Assembly (NCBI GenBank): GCA_947044405.1
Contig: CAMRHE010000354.1
Coordinates: 186,001 to 250,000 of the forward strand
DNA: 64,000 nucleotides
Direction of reading: 5' to 3'
DNA from: Leptodactylus fallax
Taxonomy: Eukaryota > Chordata > Amphibia > Anura > Leptodactylidae
Below the pieces are notes generated by a model that was not told the DNA's origin, ran no database searches, and saw only the letters and a list, made by a program, of their open reading frames with translations. Position numbers and translations under genes: made by a program. This document shows, in pieces, positions 31,452-42,839 of the stretch (its first letter is position 1; each line of letters begins with the position of its first letter).

Positions 31452-33242
31452 ATGTTTGCCTACCCTGCCGCTTTAGGATCCTTTGAGAGTTGTTCTATAT
31501 CTTCAAAGCGAATGATCTGGAGTCAAAAGACTGATCCTTTAATTGGACCTCTTTATCAAGCAGTGAGTTCTCAAGACAGAGAAATGTTAAAGACATCCCT
31601 ACCCTCTGAATGCAGTCAACTTCTACGAGATTGGGAGAAGTTTGAAATAGACAATGGCCTACTTTATCGTGTGGTGCTGTATCATGATCACCCTGGAAGG
31701 CGCCAACTAGTTATTCCAAGCTGCTTTCAGAAGATGATTTTCCGAAGTCTGCATGATTATCATGGTCATTTGGGACCTGAGAAGACTTATGGCCTAATAC
31801 AAGACCGATTCTACTGGCCCAAAATGAGAGATACCGTGACTCGTCTGTGTAGGTGCTGTCGCAGATGTTTGCAGAGGAAGACTGTCCCGGTTCGAGCGGC
31901 CTTCATGGGACACTTGAAGAGTTCGGGCCCCATGGATCTTGTCTGCATAGACTTCCTTTGTATTGACAACGACTCCAGAGGATTTGGAAATGTATTGGTG
32001 GTGACTGATCACTTCACACGATATGCTCAAGCCTTTCCGACTAAGGATAAAAAAGCAGTCACTGTTGCAAGAGTGCTTTGGGAAAAGTATTTTATCCATT
32101 ATGGCTTACCACACTGGTTGCATTCTGATCAAGGCCGGGATTTTGAGAGTAACCTGATCAAAGAGTTACTTCAGTTGTTGAACATCCGCAAAAGTCGGAC
32201 GACGCCTTACCATCCAGAGGGAGATGCCCTTCCTGAAAGATTTAACAGGACTTTACTTGATATGCTTGGTACCTTACGAATTGAGGATAAGCGATCCTGG
32301 AGTCGAAAAGTGGAGGCTATGGTGCATGCCTATAATAGTACAAGGCACGAGAGCACAGGATATTCACCATACTTTCTGATGTTTGGAAGAGAGCCTAGGC
32401 TACCTATTGACATCTTGTTGGGAGTCTCTACCGATGGTATCAGTCATCGAGATCATTACCGATACGTGGCACGTTTGAAAGAAACGCTTAAGAGTTCTTA
32501 TCAGCTGGCTGAGGAAAATGCGGCCAAAGTGAATGAAGGAAATAAAAGGAGATTTGATCTTCGAGTAAGATACCGAGAATTGAACCCTGGGGACCATGTT
32601 CTGCTACGGAATTTGGGAGCATCTGCAAAACATAAGCTGGCTGATCGATGGCGGAGTGAACTCTTTACAGTGGTAGATCGGTTGCCTGGAATACCAGTCT
32701 ACAAAATAAAAGGACGGGACGGGAGGATCAGGACTTGGCATAGAAATCATTTGTTGCCTGTACCTCAGATTGATGGTATGGATATCTCCAATGATGGCTC
32801 GGCCTGCGATTCTCCACAGTCCTTAGCCGATATTCCACCTGACCTTCCTGAAACTCCTGAGAGTGATTGGACTGTGGCTCCTGAAGTTCCTAGATCACCA
32901 GTATCTTCTCCTTCAGGGAGACCTATGAACCCTCAAACTCCAGAATTCGTACCTAGATCTGTGTCTACAGATGAGCAGGGATCTAGCTCTCCTACGCCAC
33001 CAGCACCATCCCCTCCCATGGCAGACAACCCTAGTTTAGGGCCTGGACATGCTAGTTTACCTCAGAGAGAGGTACGGAGAGGAGAGAGAATTAGACACCC
33101 TCCACCTATGCTGACATATGATAGTTTGGGGGACCCCAGATTTACTACTCAGCCTCATTTATACCATGCTTGGGTGGGTGCAGTGTCCACTTTGGTCAAT
33201 ATGTTACCAATTTTCGCTCCTGCTGGCATGTATACCTATTAA
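31452..33242 (+). CDS. gypsy integrase region, separated from pol by an in-frame stop
   Basis: An open frame continues in phase with the upstream polyprotein after TGA 31386-31388. The first ATG is at 31452, 596 residues. The zinc-binding HHCC module spans about H101-C139 (G-H-L-G, then C-R-C-C-R-R-C). The catalytic triad is D167, D226, E262 with 35 residues between the last two, the DD35E spacing. A GPY/F-type module follows at about 380-440, then a proline/serine-rich tail. Integrase inserts the DNA copy into host chromatin. Whether this segment was once continuous with pol is inferred from the shared frame. Confidence 0.9.
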   Translation: MFAYPAALGSFESCSISSKRMIWSQKTDPLIGPLYQAVSSQDREMLKTSLPSECSQLLRDWEKFEIDNGLLYRVVLYHDHPGRRQLVIPSCFQKMIFRSLHDYHGHLGPEKTYGLIQDRFYWPKMRDTVTRLCRCCRRCLQRKTVPVRAAFMGHLKSSGPMDLVCIDFLCIDNDSRGFGNVLVVTDHFTRYAQAFPTKDKKAVTVARVLWEKYFIHYGLPHWLHSDQGRDFESNLIKELLQLLNIRKSRTTPYHPEGDALPERFNRTLLDMLGTLRIEDKRSWSRKVEAMVHAYNSTRHESTGYSPYFLMFGREPRLPIDILLGVSTDGISHRDHYRYVARLKETLKSSYQLAEENAAKVNEGNKRRFDLRVRYRELNPGDHVLLRNLGASAKHKLADRWRSELFTVVDRLPGIPVYKIKGRDGRIRTWHRNHLLPVPQIDGMDISNDGSACDSPQSLADIPPDLPETPESDWTVAPEVPRSPVSSPSGRPMNPQTPEFVPRSVSTDEQGSSSPTPPAPSPPMADNPSLGPGHASLPQREVRRGERIRHPPPMLTYDSLGDPRFTTQPHLYHAWVGAVSTLVNMLPIFAPAGMYTY

Positions 33243-33351
33243 CCTGTTGTGACTCTGTAAATGCAAAAGGAACCATATTGATATTGTCATTGGTAATGTT
33301 GACTGTATACTATGACTTTGTATGTCTTTGACGTGACGTAAAGATTTCACC

Positions 33352-33361
33352 AGAGGGAGAG
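33352..33361 (+). promoter_or_regulatory. Polypurine tract of the gypsy element
   Basis: AGAGGGAGAG lies directly before the right LTR, the expected place for the plus-strand primer. Confidence 0.75.
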
Positions 33362-34372
33362 TGTAGGGAACTGCCATTTCTACTAGTATATAATGTATCT
33401 GGCTTCTTTGCCCCTGCAGTTTGGCTTCAGAGACCCCAGGCATTTAGTGCAAGTTTTGTTTTGTAAATACAGTGAGTCAGACACATGTGAGGCAGAGCTG
33501 CTGGGGGGAGAGATGTGAGCAGAGCTGCTGAGACAGACATGTTATGTCTGGGGGAGTCTAAGAGCCACTTGTTCCTCTTTACTTCACAGTATATAGTTAG
33601 GTATGTGTTACCCCCTATATACTCACAGGACCTAGCTAGTAACCGTAGTTAGGGATCCTATATATATATATACAGTTCAGGGCAGTGATAGGTTAGGCTT
33701 CCGAAGGCCAACTAGCTAGTTAGAGGCCCGGTGGCACTAGTAGTTTAGCTGGCAGGTTAAGGACTCAGTGTTAGGGTAGTCAGGCCTGCATCTACTGCCG
33801 TCACCATCGCCCTGTTTGCTGCCTGTGAAGAATCTCACCATCATCATCATCATCTCCTGATCGGCTGTCTGTCATCTCCTGGAAGAATCCGAGGATCCAC
33901 AGTCATCCACAGGGGCCCCTGCATCTCTTCTGTTGCCTGGAGGTATTGTGCACCGGACTCTTGCTATATATCTATATATATACCCGGGTATATAACCTAA
34001 GACGGTTGAGGACTTGCTGGTTGTTGTAGTATTGCTGTGTTCTGAGTATATTGTATGTATGTATTATTACCCTGTTGATTCTTATAAAGCTACTGTTATA
34101 ACCTTATGTGGTATATGTATGTATTCTTCAGACTGTGAGATTAGTACAGTGATCCTTGTTAAGGCTACTAACTGTACCTCATGGGTAAGTCCCAGGAAGA
34201 GATCCTCCCTGTAATACAGAGGCTCTATCCTGGGTGGAGGCACTGATATATTTCATATATGGTCCCACTCTTCCCTTCAGCGAAGGCTTCAGGTCCCATT
34301 ATACACACAGGTCAGCGCCAGAGTCTGTTGCGGGAGGGATAATACTCATACCCCCCCCAAATAGGGCTACAC
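33362..34372 (+). repeat. Right LTR, complete (about 1011 bp)
   Basis: Starts TGTAGGGAACTGCC after the polypurine tract and ends AATAGGGCTACA, the usual TG...CA borders. TA-rich tracts at about 33660 and 33965 could serve as TATA elements. The last 327 bp match the left LTR remnant. Confidence 0.9.
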
Positions 34373-34435
34373 TATTAAAGGATGCAACGAACTGGAGATG
34401 GCAGAGGTAGTATAAGGTCCTTTTTGAGAGCCCGT
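34373..34435 (+). repeat. Right arm of an AGGTCC-family fold-back MITE
   Basis: The sequence after the LTR (CTATTAAAGGATGCAACG, then AAGGTCC) matches the right end of the MITE at 39296-39655. The gypsy element apparently inserted into such a MITE, and the other half was lost with the left flank. Confidence 0.6.
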
Positions 34436-34819
34436 TCCTGCTCTAGGTGACGGTGCAGGGGTGGGGTGGCTGGATGGCTGGTCTGTGAGTGTCAACCACA
34501 TATACAGCCACTGAAGGCCGTAACCAGGGGAGTGCAATATTGTGTACCATCCCCCATTTATAGTAGACCACGGAGAGCCCCGTTACAGTCAGCTATTTAG
34601 GATTTCCAATAAGAGCAGACCTGCGCTACTAATGCACCTTTGCAATAATAAGATATTGCTCGATACATGACCTACTTGAAGATTGGTGACATATAACCTG
34701 TCTTGCTTGTTAGCTCATGAACAAATGTTAAGCCCCATTTACACAGGCCAGTGATCATAAACAAGTGTTTTGGCTCCTGCAGAAAAATTGGCTACAGCCA
34801 GCCACATATGTATCTGGCC
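34436..34819. other. Intergenic, no gene seen
   Basis: No recognisable element. Confidence 0.4.
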
Positions 34820-34920
34820 TTAGGGGGAGTTCACACTACCATTGTTAATGTCCGTTGCTGTCTTTCAACATAGGATGACAGCAACGGACATTAACAACGG
34901 TAGTGTGAACACCCCCTTAC
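34820..34920. repeat. Near-perfect hairpin MITE
   Basis: The left arm, including TTCACACTACCATTG and TGTCCGTTGCTGTC, and the right arm GACAGCAACGGACATTAAC...GTGTGAA are inverse copies. I see two mismatches over more than 40 bp and a loop of about 12 bases. Confidence 0.85.
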
Positions 34921-35040
34921 CTCCCACATGTGCTAACTGCCCATTATTTCAACTGGTTCTGGAAAAACAGGAAAAACTGGCTAAATCCCACCCCTAGTAG
35001 AGCTCTGTACAAGTTCATACAGATCCACCTGAGTGAGGCT

Positions 35041-35402
35041 TAAAGGGGTTTTCTGAGCTAAAAATATTGATGAGCTCTCCTAAGGATAGGTCAATAATAT
35101 CATATTGGTGGGGGTTCAATTCCTAGGACTCCCACTAAGCAGCTGATATACAGAGAATGAAGCAGGATACAAACAGCACCGTTCTCTGTGTGTGGCCAAA
35201 GTTTGTTACTGCAGATCAGCTCCCATTCACTTGAATAGCTGCAATACCTGATCTAACCACTACACAGAGAACAGAGTTGTCTGCTTTCTGCTCAGAACAA
35301 CTGATCAGTGGGATACTGGGTGTCATACTTGCACCAGTCTGAAATTGATGACCTATCCTTAGGATAGCTCCTCAATATTTTTAGCCTGGAAAACCACTTT
35401 AA
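35041..35402. repeat. Fold-back MITE (TTAAAGGGGTT family)
   Basis: Ends TAAAGGGGTTTTCTGAGC and CTGGAAAACCACTTTAA, with inner AAAATATTGATGAG and its inverse. Confidence 0.75.
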
Positions 35403-35962
35403 GACTAAATCCCCACGTAGCAGGCCACAGCAAAAAAAGCACTGCCGGGAAAAAACGCGGCAGCATACATCACAATTTTTCCCACAGGGCTTTTCACAGA
35501 AAGTCTGTTTAAGTTTCCTCTGCGGATTTTCTGCTTCCGTTATATCTATAAGGAAATCTCAGGCGTTTCCGTAGATATAATTGGCATGCTGCGATTTACA
35601 AAACCACAACGGTTTTGGAAATCGCACTGTGTCCACTGCACGAATTTTTCGGCAATGTGTGGATGGGTGTCCACTTTGCAGGGACAGTACAACGCAGCAT
35701 TTTTTCCAACCTAACAGGATGTACTACAGTTTTGCTATATGCTAACATTACAGCCGACCACATGACTCGACTTCAGGACCTAAGACTGGGAGAAAAAAGT
35801 TCTGCACGGAGAACTTTATTTCTCCGCCACTTTCAGTATCACATGTGGTCCGCTGCAGTCCATTTGTAACCGCTGTTTTAACAGTCCGGCTCTCTGTCAT
35901 TTGCGATCCCTGACGGACCTGAATGACAGAGACATGGCGCTAGTGTGAACCTAGCATAAGCT
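35403..35962. repeat. MITE-like segment with 'GTGTGAACCTAGC' right end
   Basis: The region starts ACTAAATCCCCACGTAGC and ends AGTGTGAACCTAGCATAAG, terminal motifs common to several repeats here. Internal structure is unresolved. Confidence 0.4.
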
Positions 35963-36039
35963 GTTTTTCCAAGTGTTATTCTCTTTTAATGAAAATCTAA
36001 AATTATATTAATATAATATAAACATCCTGATCCCCATGA

Positions 36040-36290
36040 CAAGAATCCAGTGATACTGATGGCACGCCATGCACAGAGCAGAGGAATCCAGCTAAACTCC
36101 CATAGAACAAGTGGGTCAGTCTTGTAGTGTTTGTGACTTCCACTGAAAAAGGTATTTCCTCTTATTCCAGTAAATACGTTGTATCTCATCACTTCCTTTT
36201 GATTCAGCAAACTGGAGTATAAAAACAGTAAATGTCAGCGTTTTATCTAGATGCATGGACTTGGAGTACAGCGCAAAGCAGAAGGGACTG
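36040..36290 (+). promoter_or_regulatory. Proximal promoter and 5' UTR of lectin gene CTL-2
   Basis: TATAAAAA lies at 36218-36225, 66 bp before the ATG by net spacing, as in CTL-1. Upstream blocks AGAATCCAG, TTATTCCAG, TTGTATCTCATCA and GATTCAGCA match CTL-1 in order. An out-of-frame ATG at 36251 lies just past the expected transcription start and, if transcribed, would open a short upstream frame overlapping the true start. Confidence 0.7.
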
Positions 36291-36468
36291 ATGGACAATC
36301 CGATATCAGGTAATGCTGCTATGTCTTCACCTCCATCATAGAGGATACCTACTGTATAAGAAGAGAGAGATGACCTCTGCTGAACTGACCTATTCTTCTC
36401 TTGTATATTGAACTATCTATCTATCTATCTATCAATCTATCTCATATCTATCTATATCTATCTATCTC

Positions 36469-36512
<44 letters not shown>

Positions 36513-36697
36513 CATATCTATCTATCTATATATCTATCTATATATCTCATATCTATCTATCTATCTATCTCATATCTATCTATCTATATATCTATCTATA
36601 TATCTCAATCTTCTATCTCCTATCTATCTATCTCCTATCTATCTATCTTCTATCTATCTATCTATCTATATATCTATCTCATATCTATCTATCTATC

Positions 36698-36732
<35 letters not shown>

Positions 36733-36854
36733 CATATCTATCTATCTATCTATCTATCACATATCTATCTATCTCCTATCTATCTATCTCCTTCTATCTA
36801 TCTATCTCATATCTATCTAGGTCATATCTATCTCATACCTATCTATCTATCTCA

Positions 36855-36895
<41 letters not shown>

Positions 36896-36980
36896 CTATC
36901 TACCTATCTATCTATCTATCTATCTATCTATCCATCCATCTATCTATCTATCTCCCATCTATCTATCTCCTATCTATCCA

Positions 36981-37045
<65 letters not shown>

Positions 37046-38597
37046 CATCTCTATCTGCTTCTACTGTGAAGGTGTTTGACACTGTCCCTCATAGACAGCT
37101 AATGGATAGAATAAGGTGTTTTGGTTTAGAAAGTTTGCAATTGGACTGAACACTGGGTGAAGGATTATGTCCAGAGAGTTGAGGTCAATGATTCCTACTC
37201 ACAGTGGTCCCTGGATAGTACTCCATGGGTCAGTGCTGGGACCACTATTGTTTAACATATTCACTAATGATATATAGGATGTCTCTATGCTGTGTATGTT
37301 TTTTGCAGATTGGGACAAGCTACATGGTACAGTTTATTCTATGTACGATGTTCATAAGTTATTAGCTGACTTGGACACATTGGTCCCGATTTACTATTGC
37401 GGTTACACGTAGACACTGGCATAAATGTAGCACATGTCTTGTGGGATAAACCCCTTTAAGGCTTTAATGTAGGATCCTATATGTAGACATTCTGAAGAAT
37501 GAGGTTGAAACCAAGAGCAAAGTAGCGTTGCCTGAATTAAAGATCAATTGGTATGGTTACTGATATGGTTGAAATCACCTTTAGGCCCTGTGCACACAAC
37601 CGAGTAAGGGGGCTTCCAATGCTTTGTCTATTAATGATAGAGCCAGTCCTACCCTGCACAGTGATATCGGAATGGATTGGAACCCCCCTACTGAAATCAA
37701 TGGGGAATGGAAGGCAATCAGACCCTCTTGGCTGTACACTTGGTTCTGTGCATGAGGCCTTAGATGTTTCCAGTAAAACTTAAAGGGGTATTCCATGAAC
37801 ATAATCATATCTATATTTGTAGATAGTTAAAAGTTAAACATTTTTGCAAATATAAATAGTTATAAATTCTGCAGAATTTTAAAGATTTTCTCTAACCATC
37901 TTAGTGGTGACATCTGTTGTATTGATCGGTTGTCAATGGATATGACCACAAATGCAGAAACTTTCTATGGTCTGGGACTTGTCAGGAACCCAGCCCTGAT
38001 TTTCTTATTGTAGCTGGGTTATCAGGCAGGGACACTACATGTATCAGAAGATATCCCGGTCACAATAAGGAAACCATGGCTGATTTTTTGACCTTAGCAA
38101 GGTCCTGCATTCATGGTTGTATCCACTGGCAACTGATCAAGACAACAACTTGTGACCACAAGATATTTAGAGAAAATCTTTAAAACTCTGCAAAATGTTT
38201 AATAACTTATATTTGCAAAAATGTTTAACTTTTAATTATCTACAAATTTAAAAATGGTTATGTTCATGGGAATACCCCTTTAATTCTGGCTGTATATTTG
38301 GGGTTCACACAGCATTTTTGTAGAACCTGTTGTACAAGGTTGTTATTTAATTGGAGTTTCGGGACTATACTGCCATTGGAGTTACATCTGGGAAAGTCTA
38401 CCATGTCCCTTCACATTTTGGTCTCTTTACAGGACAAGTGTGGTCATGGTTCAAGGAAAAACGCACAATCATCACATATGGACTGCTGGCACTGTCATTC
38501 ATCCTGGTTATTTTTCTCTTCGTAACTGTCCATTCTCGGGGTTAGTATATAGCTCATTGTCTATACACAGCTATAAAGAGTCCTCAACTCTGTGATG

Positions 38598-38635
<38 letters not shown>

Positions 38636-41600
38636 GTACTTTATCTAATGCCTGCATGAAGCATCCCCAAAGTGGCTTGTTGTAAAAGGTATCCATTCTC
38701 TTTGGTGGTATCAGAAGTATAAAGTTAACCAAACACATTAATATTGGCCAAACCTATCAATTTCAACAGCATCGGCCAACCATCTAATGTGTATGGGGAC
38801 TTCCCAACTTTTCCTTGATGGGAGATATTGTGAGAGGGACATATCGGACATGTTGAAATGAAGGAGTTTTCAGTAGACAGACTATGGTCAGCATTATTTT
38901 AAAGGGGTTGTTGAGGGAGTTTAAATTCACGTACTTGATCGGGCAGATGATGATGTTGGACCCCTCAGGTCATGTGATTGGATCAGTAAATTTCATTGAT
39001 CAGTAGATTTCAACTCCCCGGACAACCCCTTTAAGCTACTGAGCCACAATGCAAAATTTGTAACAAGAACCCGACCTACTATGCACCATTTATAATACTA
39101 TGTGGTGACTGTTACTTCTACACCTATGTGCCTATGTCATATAGGATGGCCAACAATAGTATGTATGGGCAGGAGACTGGGGGAGCAGGATGCATGTGAG
39201 AGGTTTTTCAGTGGACCATTTAAGAATTTATATATATATTTTTTTAGGAGTTTAAAAAAAGGAACCTATATTATATATTCCAATGTGGACTGAGCTGAAA
39301 GAGGACCTTTCACCAACTGAATCAACTCTTTTCATCATTCACTAGGTACCGCTCCATTGATTCTGGCACAGTTAGTATTTTTTCTCTAGCCCCCACCATT
39401 CCTGAGCAATCATTTCTGTCAATTTCAGCACATTTATGATCTCTACTGTCAGGTGGGTGGTCCTAGTCTGGAGCAGAAAGACAGGGACCACCCACCTGAC
39501 AGTAGATACCATTATTTGCTGAAACGAACAGCAATGATTGCTCAGAATGGTGGGGGCTAGAGAAAAAATTCCAACTGTGCCAGAATCTGAGGAGCCTATT
39601 GAAGGATGCAAAGAGTTGGAGTTGGCGAGGCAGTTAAAGGTCCCCTTTAAAAACCATTCATATCTCATTCATATATCAGAGACTTAACCTATACCTGCAA
39701 TATTCCTCTGAAATATGCACCTATATAGCAATACAGTGCATATGTTGGCCATTGACCAAAATGGTAAATGTATGACCTATTCACTGAATCGGACATCACC
39801 ACCTCCACCAACCCAAGCTCTTTGCATTTTCAGAGTATACAACAAGGGCTTTCCTGGTGCATATGCCGATTGTGTTCAAGTAATGATATGTGAACAAGGG
39901 TCAGATGACGTGGACCACCGTTTTGTTGTTACTCTTCTATGTATAGTATACGTCAGGTTGAGTCACAATTGTTATAGGTGGCTTCCCTGTATTCTGTCTA
40001 GATCTTTAATGGTCCTTTAAGGGCAGGCATAGATGTTCAGTCAATATAGGATAATTTTTGCATCCACATAAATTATGCTTACTTGTTTGGAGGTTGATTA
40101 AGGCCATGTTTACACAGGGTAATGAGCAGGAATGAGGAATGTTCCTACAAATGTTCTTTCAGTTAATCATTGGCCCTTAAAGAACCTTAAAGGGGTTCCC
40201 CGGCCCCAAATGGAGTTTTCACTGATGACCTATACACAGGATTGGTCATCCGTATCTGATTTGTGAGGGTCCGACACTGCCATTCCAGCAGCCTCTAGGT
40301 GCCAGAAGCTAGTGCAGTGGACAGGGAGTGCATGCAGGCTGCCCTTATTTAAGTAATAGGAGCGGCGCGCAATTTCTCAGAACCACCGCTATACAGTGCA
40401 CAAGGCTAAAGCACCACTCCTATTACTTGAATACGAGAGCCTGCATGCGCTCCCTATCCACTGCCCCAGCAACTGGCAACTGGAGGCTGTCAGAAGAGCT
40501 GATCTGTGTGGGATCTGGGTGTCAGAACTATACAGATCATATACTGATATCCTATCCTGTGAATAGGTCATCAGTATTTGGGGCTGAAAAAGTCCTTTAT
40601 AACATGACCCATGTTATAAGCCAAAATAAAAGCACCCATCTGTAAAAAACACTTTCTTGAGAGGAAGTTCACCGGGTTATGAAAACTCCCTGTCATCCCC
40701 TAACTGTTACTCTGGCCTCAGCAATTTTCTTCTGTTATCACATGGTTCCCATTCAGAAGTCATTGTCTTGTAAACACAGGAAGAACTTTTCCTGCTCTCA
40801 GGTTGGTAGGCCCGGGGGCAAGTACTTGTACAGATAACAGTGAATACCATCAACAAGAAAGAAGCAGAAGACACAAAAACTTAAAGCGGTTGTCCGGTCT
40901 TATTTTTTTCTATGGCCAATGCTCTGAATAGGCCATAAATACCTGACCAATACAGGGCCAATGCCCGGCCCCCGGACCAATCAGCTGTATGGAGCCACTT
41001 CTGGCGCGGTCCTGTAAACAATACGGGGCAGAAGATCCATCCGTTGTACAGCAGCCGGCACCTTCACTGCACCTCAGCTTCACTTCGATGACAGGGAGCC
41101 CTAATCTGATGGGACCTGAGTTACAGTGAAGGCATTGGGGCCGCTACACAGCGGACGGAGCTTTCTGCTTCCGGCCCCGTATTGTGTACTGGATAGGTGC
41201 CAGAAACAGCTCTGTACATATGATCGGTCCAGGGGCTGGGTGTCAGCCCCCTATTGATCATGTATTTATGGTCTATAAAAGAACAATAAGCCCTCTATAA
41301 GCTGGAAAAATATTCAGAATGGGGGGGAATTGGAGAAAAAGTGCAATTGTGCGACTTTCTTACAGACTTCGTTTTTACGACATTCACTCTGCAGTCAAAA
41401 TGACATGTCACCTGTATTTTATGCTTGGTACGATTCTGGGGATACCAAATTGATATACAGTAATACCTCGTACACTCGCGTTTCCGAATTTGCGAATTCA
41501 CAGATTCGCGATATTTTTTTGGCAACTAACATATATAGATTTTTCTCTTTTTTCTCAGATCTGTGAAATTTAATAAAAAAAAAACACCTTCGCTATTGGG

Positions 41601-42808
41601 TAGTAGCGTCCTGTTCGTTACGTACCCGGTAATTAGTTTCATTTTACTGTATATAAGAGTGTATAAGAAAAATGAATGAATGTATTAATATACAGTACTG
41701 TACAGTATACTTTAGTATACTGTACAGTACTGTAGGGTAAAGTTTATTGATATTTAGAGGTTAAACATTAGAAATCGGCATTGTAAGCGCTTCTAAGCGC
41801 TTGTACCAAACATTCGCGATTCCTCGCGATCTGCGACCGGTTCTGGACCCTAACCTCGCGAATGTACGAGGTATTACTGTAGTTTTATTTTCATTTTAAC
41901 CCCTTAACTAAAATCCAAAACTTTCAGAAAATTTTTTTTTTCTTAAAGTCGCCATATTCTGACACCCGGAACTTTTTCATATTTCCATTGGGCGTCCATT
42001 TTGCGGGACCAGATTTACATGTTATTTATACCATTTTGGGGAATGTCTATTGCTTTGATCACTTTTTGTCCAAATTTTTGTCAGAGGCGAAACAGCTAAA
42101 AAAATGGTGGTATGGCATTATTGATTTTTTTTTTTTCCTGCTACGGCGTTCACCATAAGGGAAAAATATCTTTATAAGTTTGTTGACCAGGTATTTTCGG
42201 ACACAGGAATACCTAAGGATCGGCAAATGTATGACAGGCTGCATAGAGCCTGTCATACATATCATAACCGGACAAGTCTCACGGCTGTCATGGCAATGGA
42301 TCGCCGGTCCCAGATCTCGTTTTCGGGCGCCAGCGACCCCACCCAAAATGGCGGCGCCCATGTGCCGCAGGGAAAATGGCGCCTCGGTCAAAGCTGCGGG
42401 CATTAGCTCTATAATGGACATAAGTGCTTTTTCCAATCATACTATCTTTGTGACTATATAAAAAAATACAAGTGCACAGAAAAGCGGGGTGTTGCCCACA
42501 GCAGCCAATCACATGCCAGTTTTTCTTAAATGCTGTAATCTGATTGGCTGACAAGAGTCACAAGGGTAACTATATCTCATTGAATTTATCTCTAATCTCA
42601 GGTGGTAAAAAAGAATCAAAAGAGCTGGCCAACAAAGATGACATTCTTGGGGTGAACCTCACTGGTAAGATATCATTGCCCACTTTTGTTAATGCAGTAG
42701 GTTAGTGCGTTAAAGGGAAAATGGCACGAAAATTCTTTATTCACCAGATGTCAAATGTTCTGTTTCACTAATATGTTCTAGGTCACTTATTGTTGTCTTT
42801 GCTGCTGT

Positions 42809-42839
<31 letters not shown>

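Larger units (their letters stand above)
27652..34372 (+). mobile_element. Ty3/gypsy LTR retrotransposon with PNMA-like Gag, left LTR truncated
   Basis: The order is partial left LTR, gag-protease-RT-RNase H in one frame, integrase in the same frame after one stop codon, polypurine tract, and complete right LTR. There is no env. Over the shared 327 bp I count four mismatches between the LTRs, about 1 percent, so the insertion is young. The 5' flank with most of the left LTR is deleted, so no target duplication can be checked. The Gag resembles the PNMA family, which is known to be domesticated from gypsy elements. It has no intact promoter-bearing left LTR. Confidence 0.93.

Noticed and set aside
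28023..33242. Possible endogenous retrovirus with env
   Set aside because: No envelope frame follows integrase, and the domain order and motifs are those of a Ty3/gypsy retrotransposon.
36401..37079. Long open frames of Y-L-S-I repeats
   Set aside because: Translation of a TATC microsatellite, not a gene.
42059..42554. Possible small host gene on either strand
   Set aside because: Overlapping frames on both strands arise from MITE-like sequence with a hairpin; no domain or splice structure.
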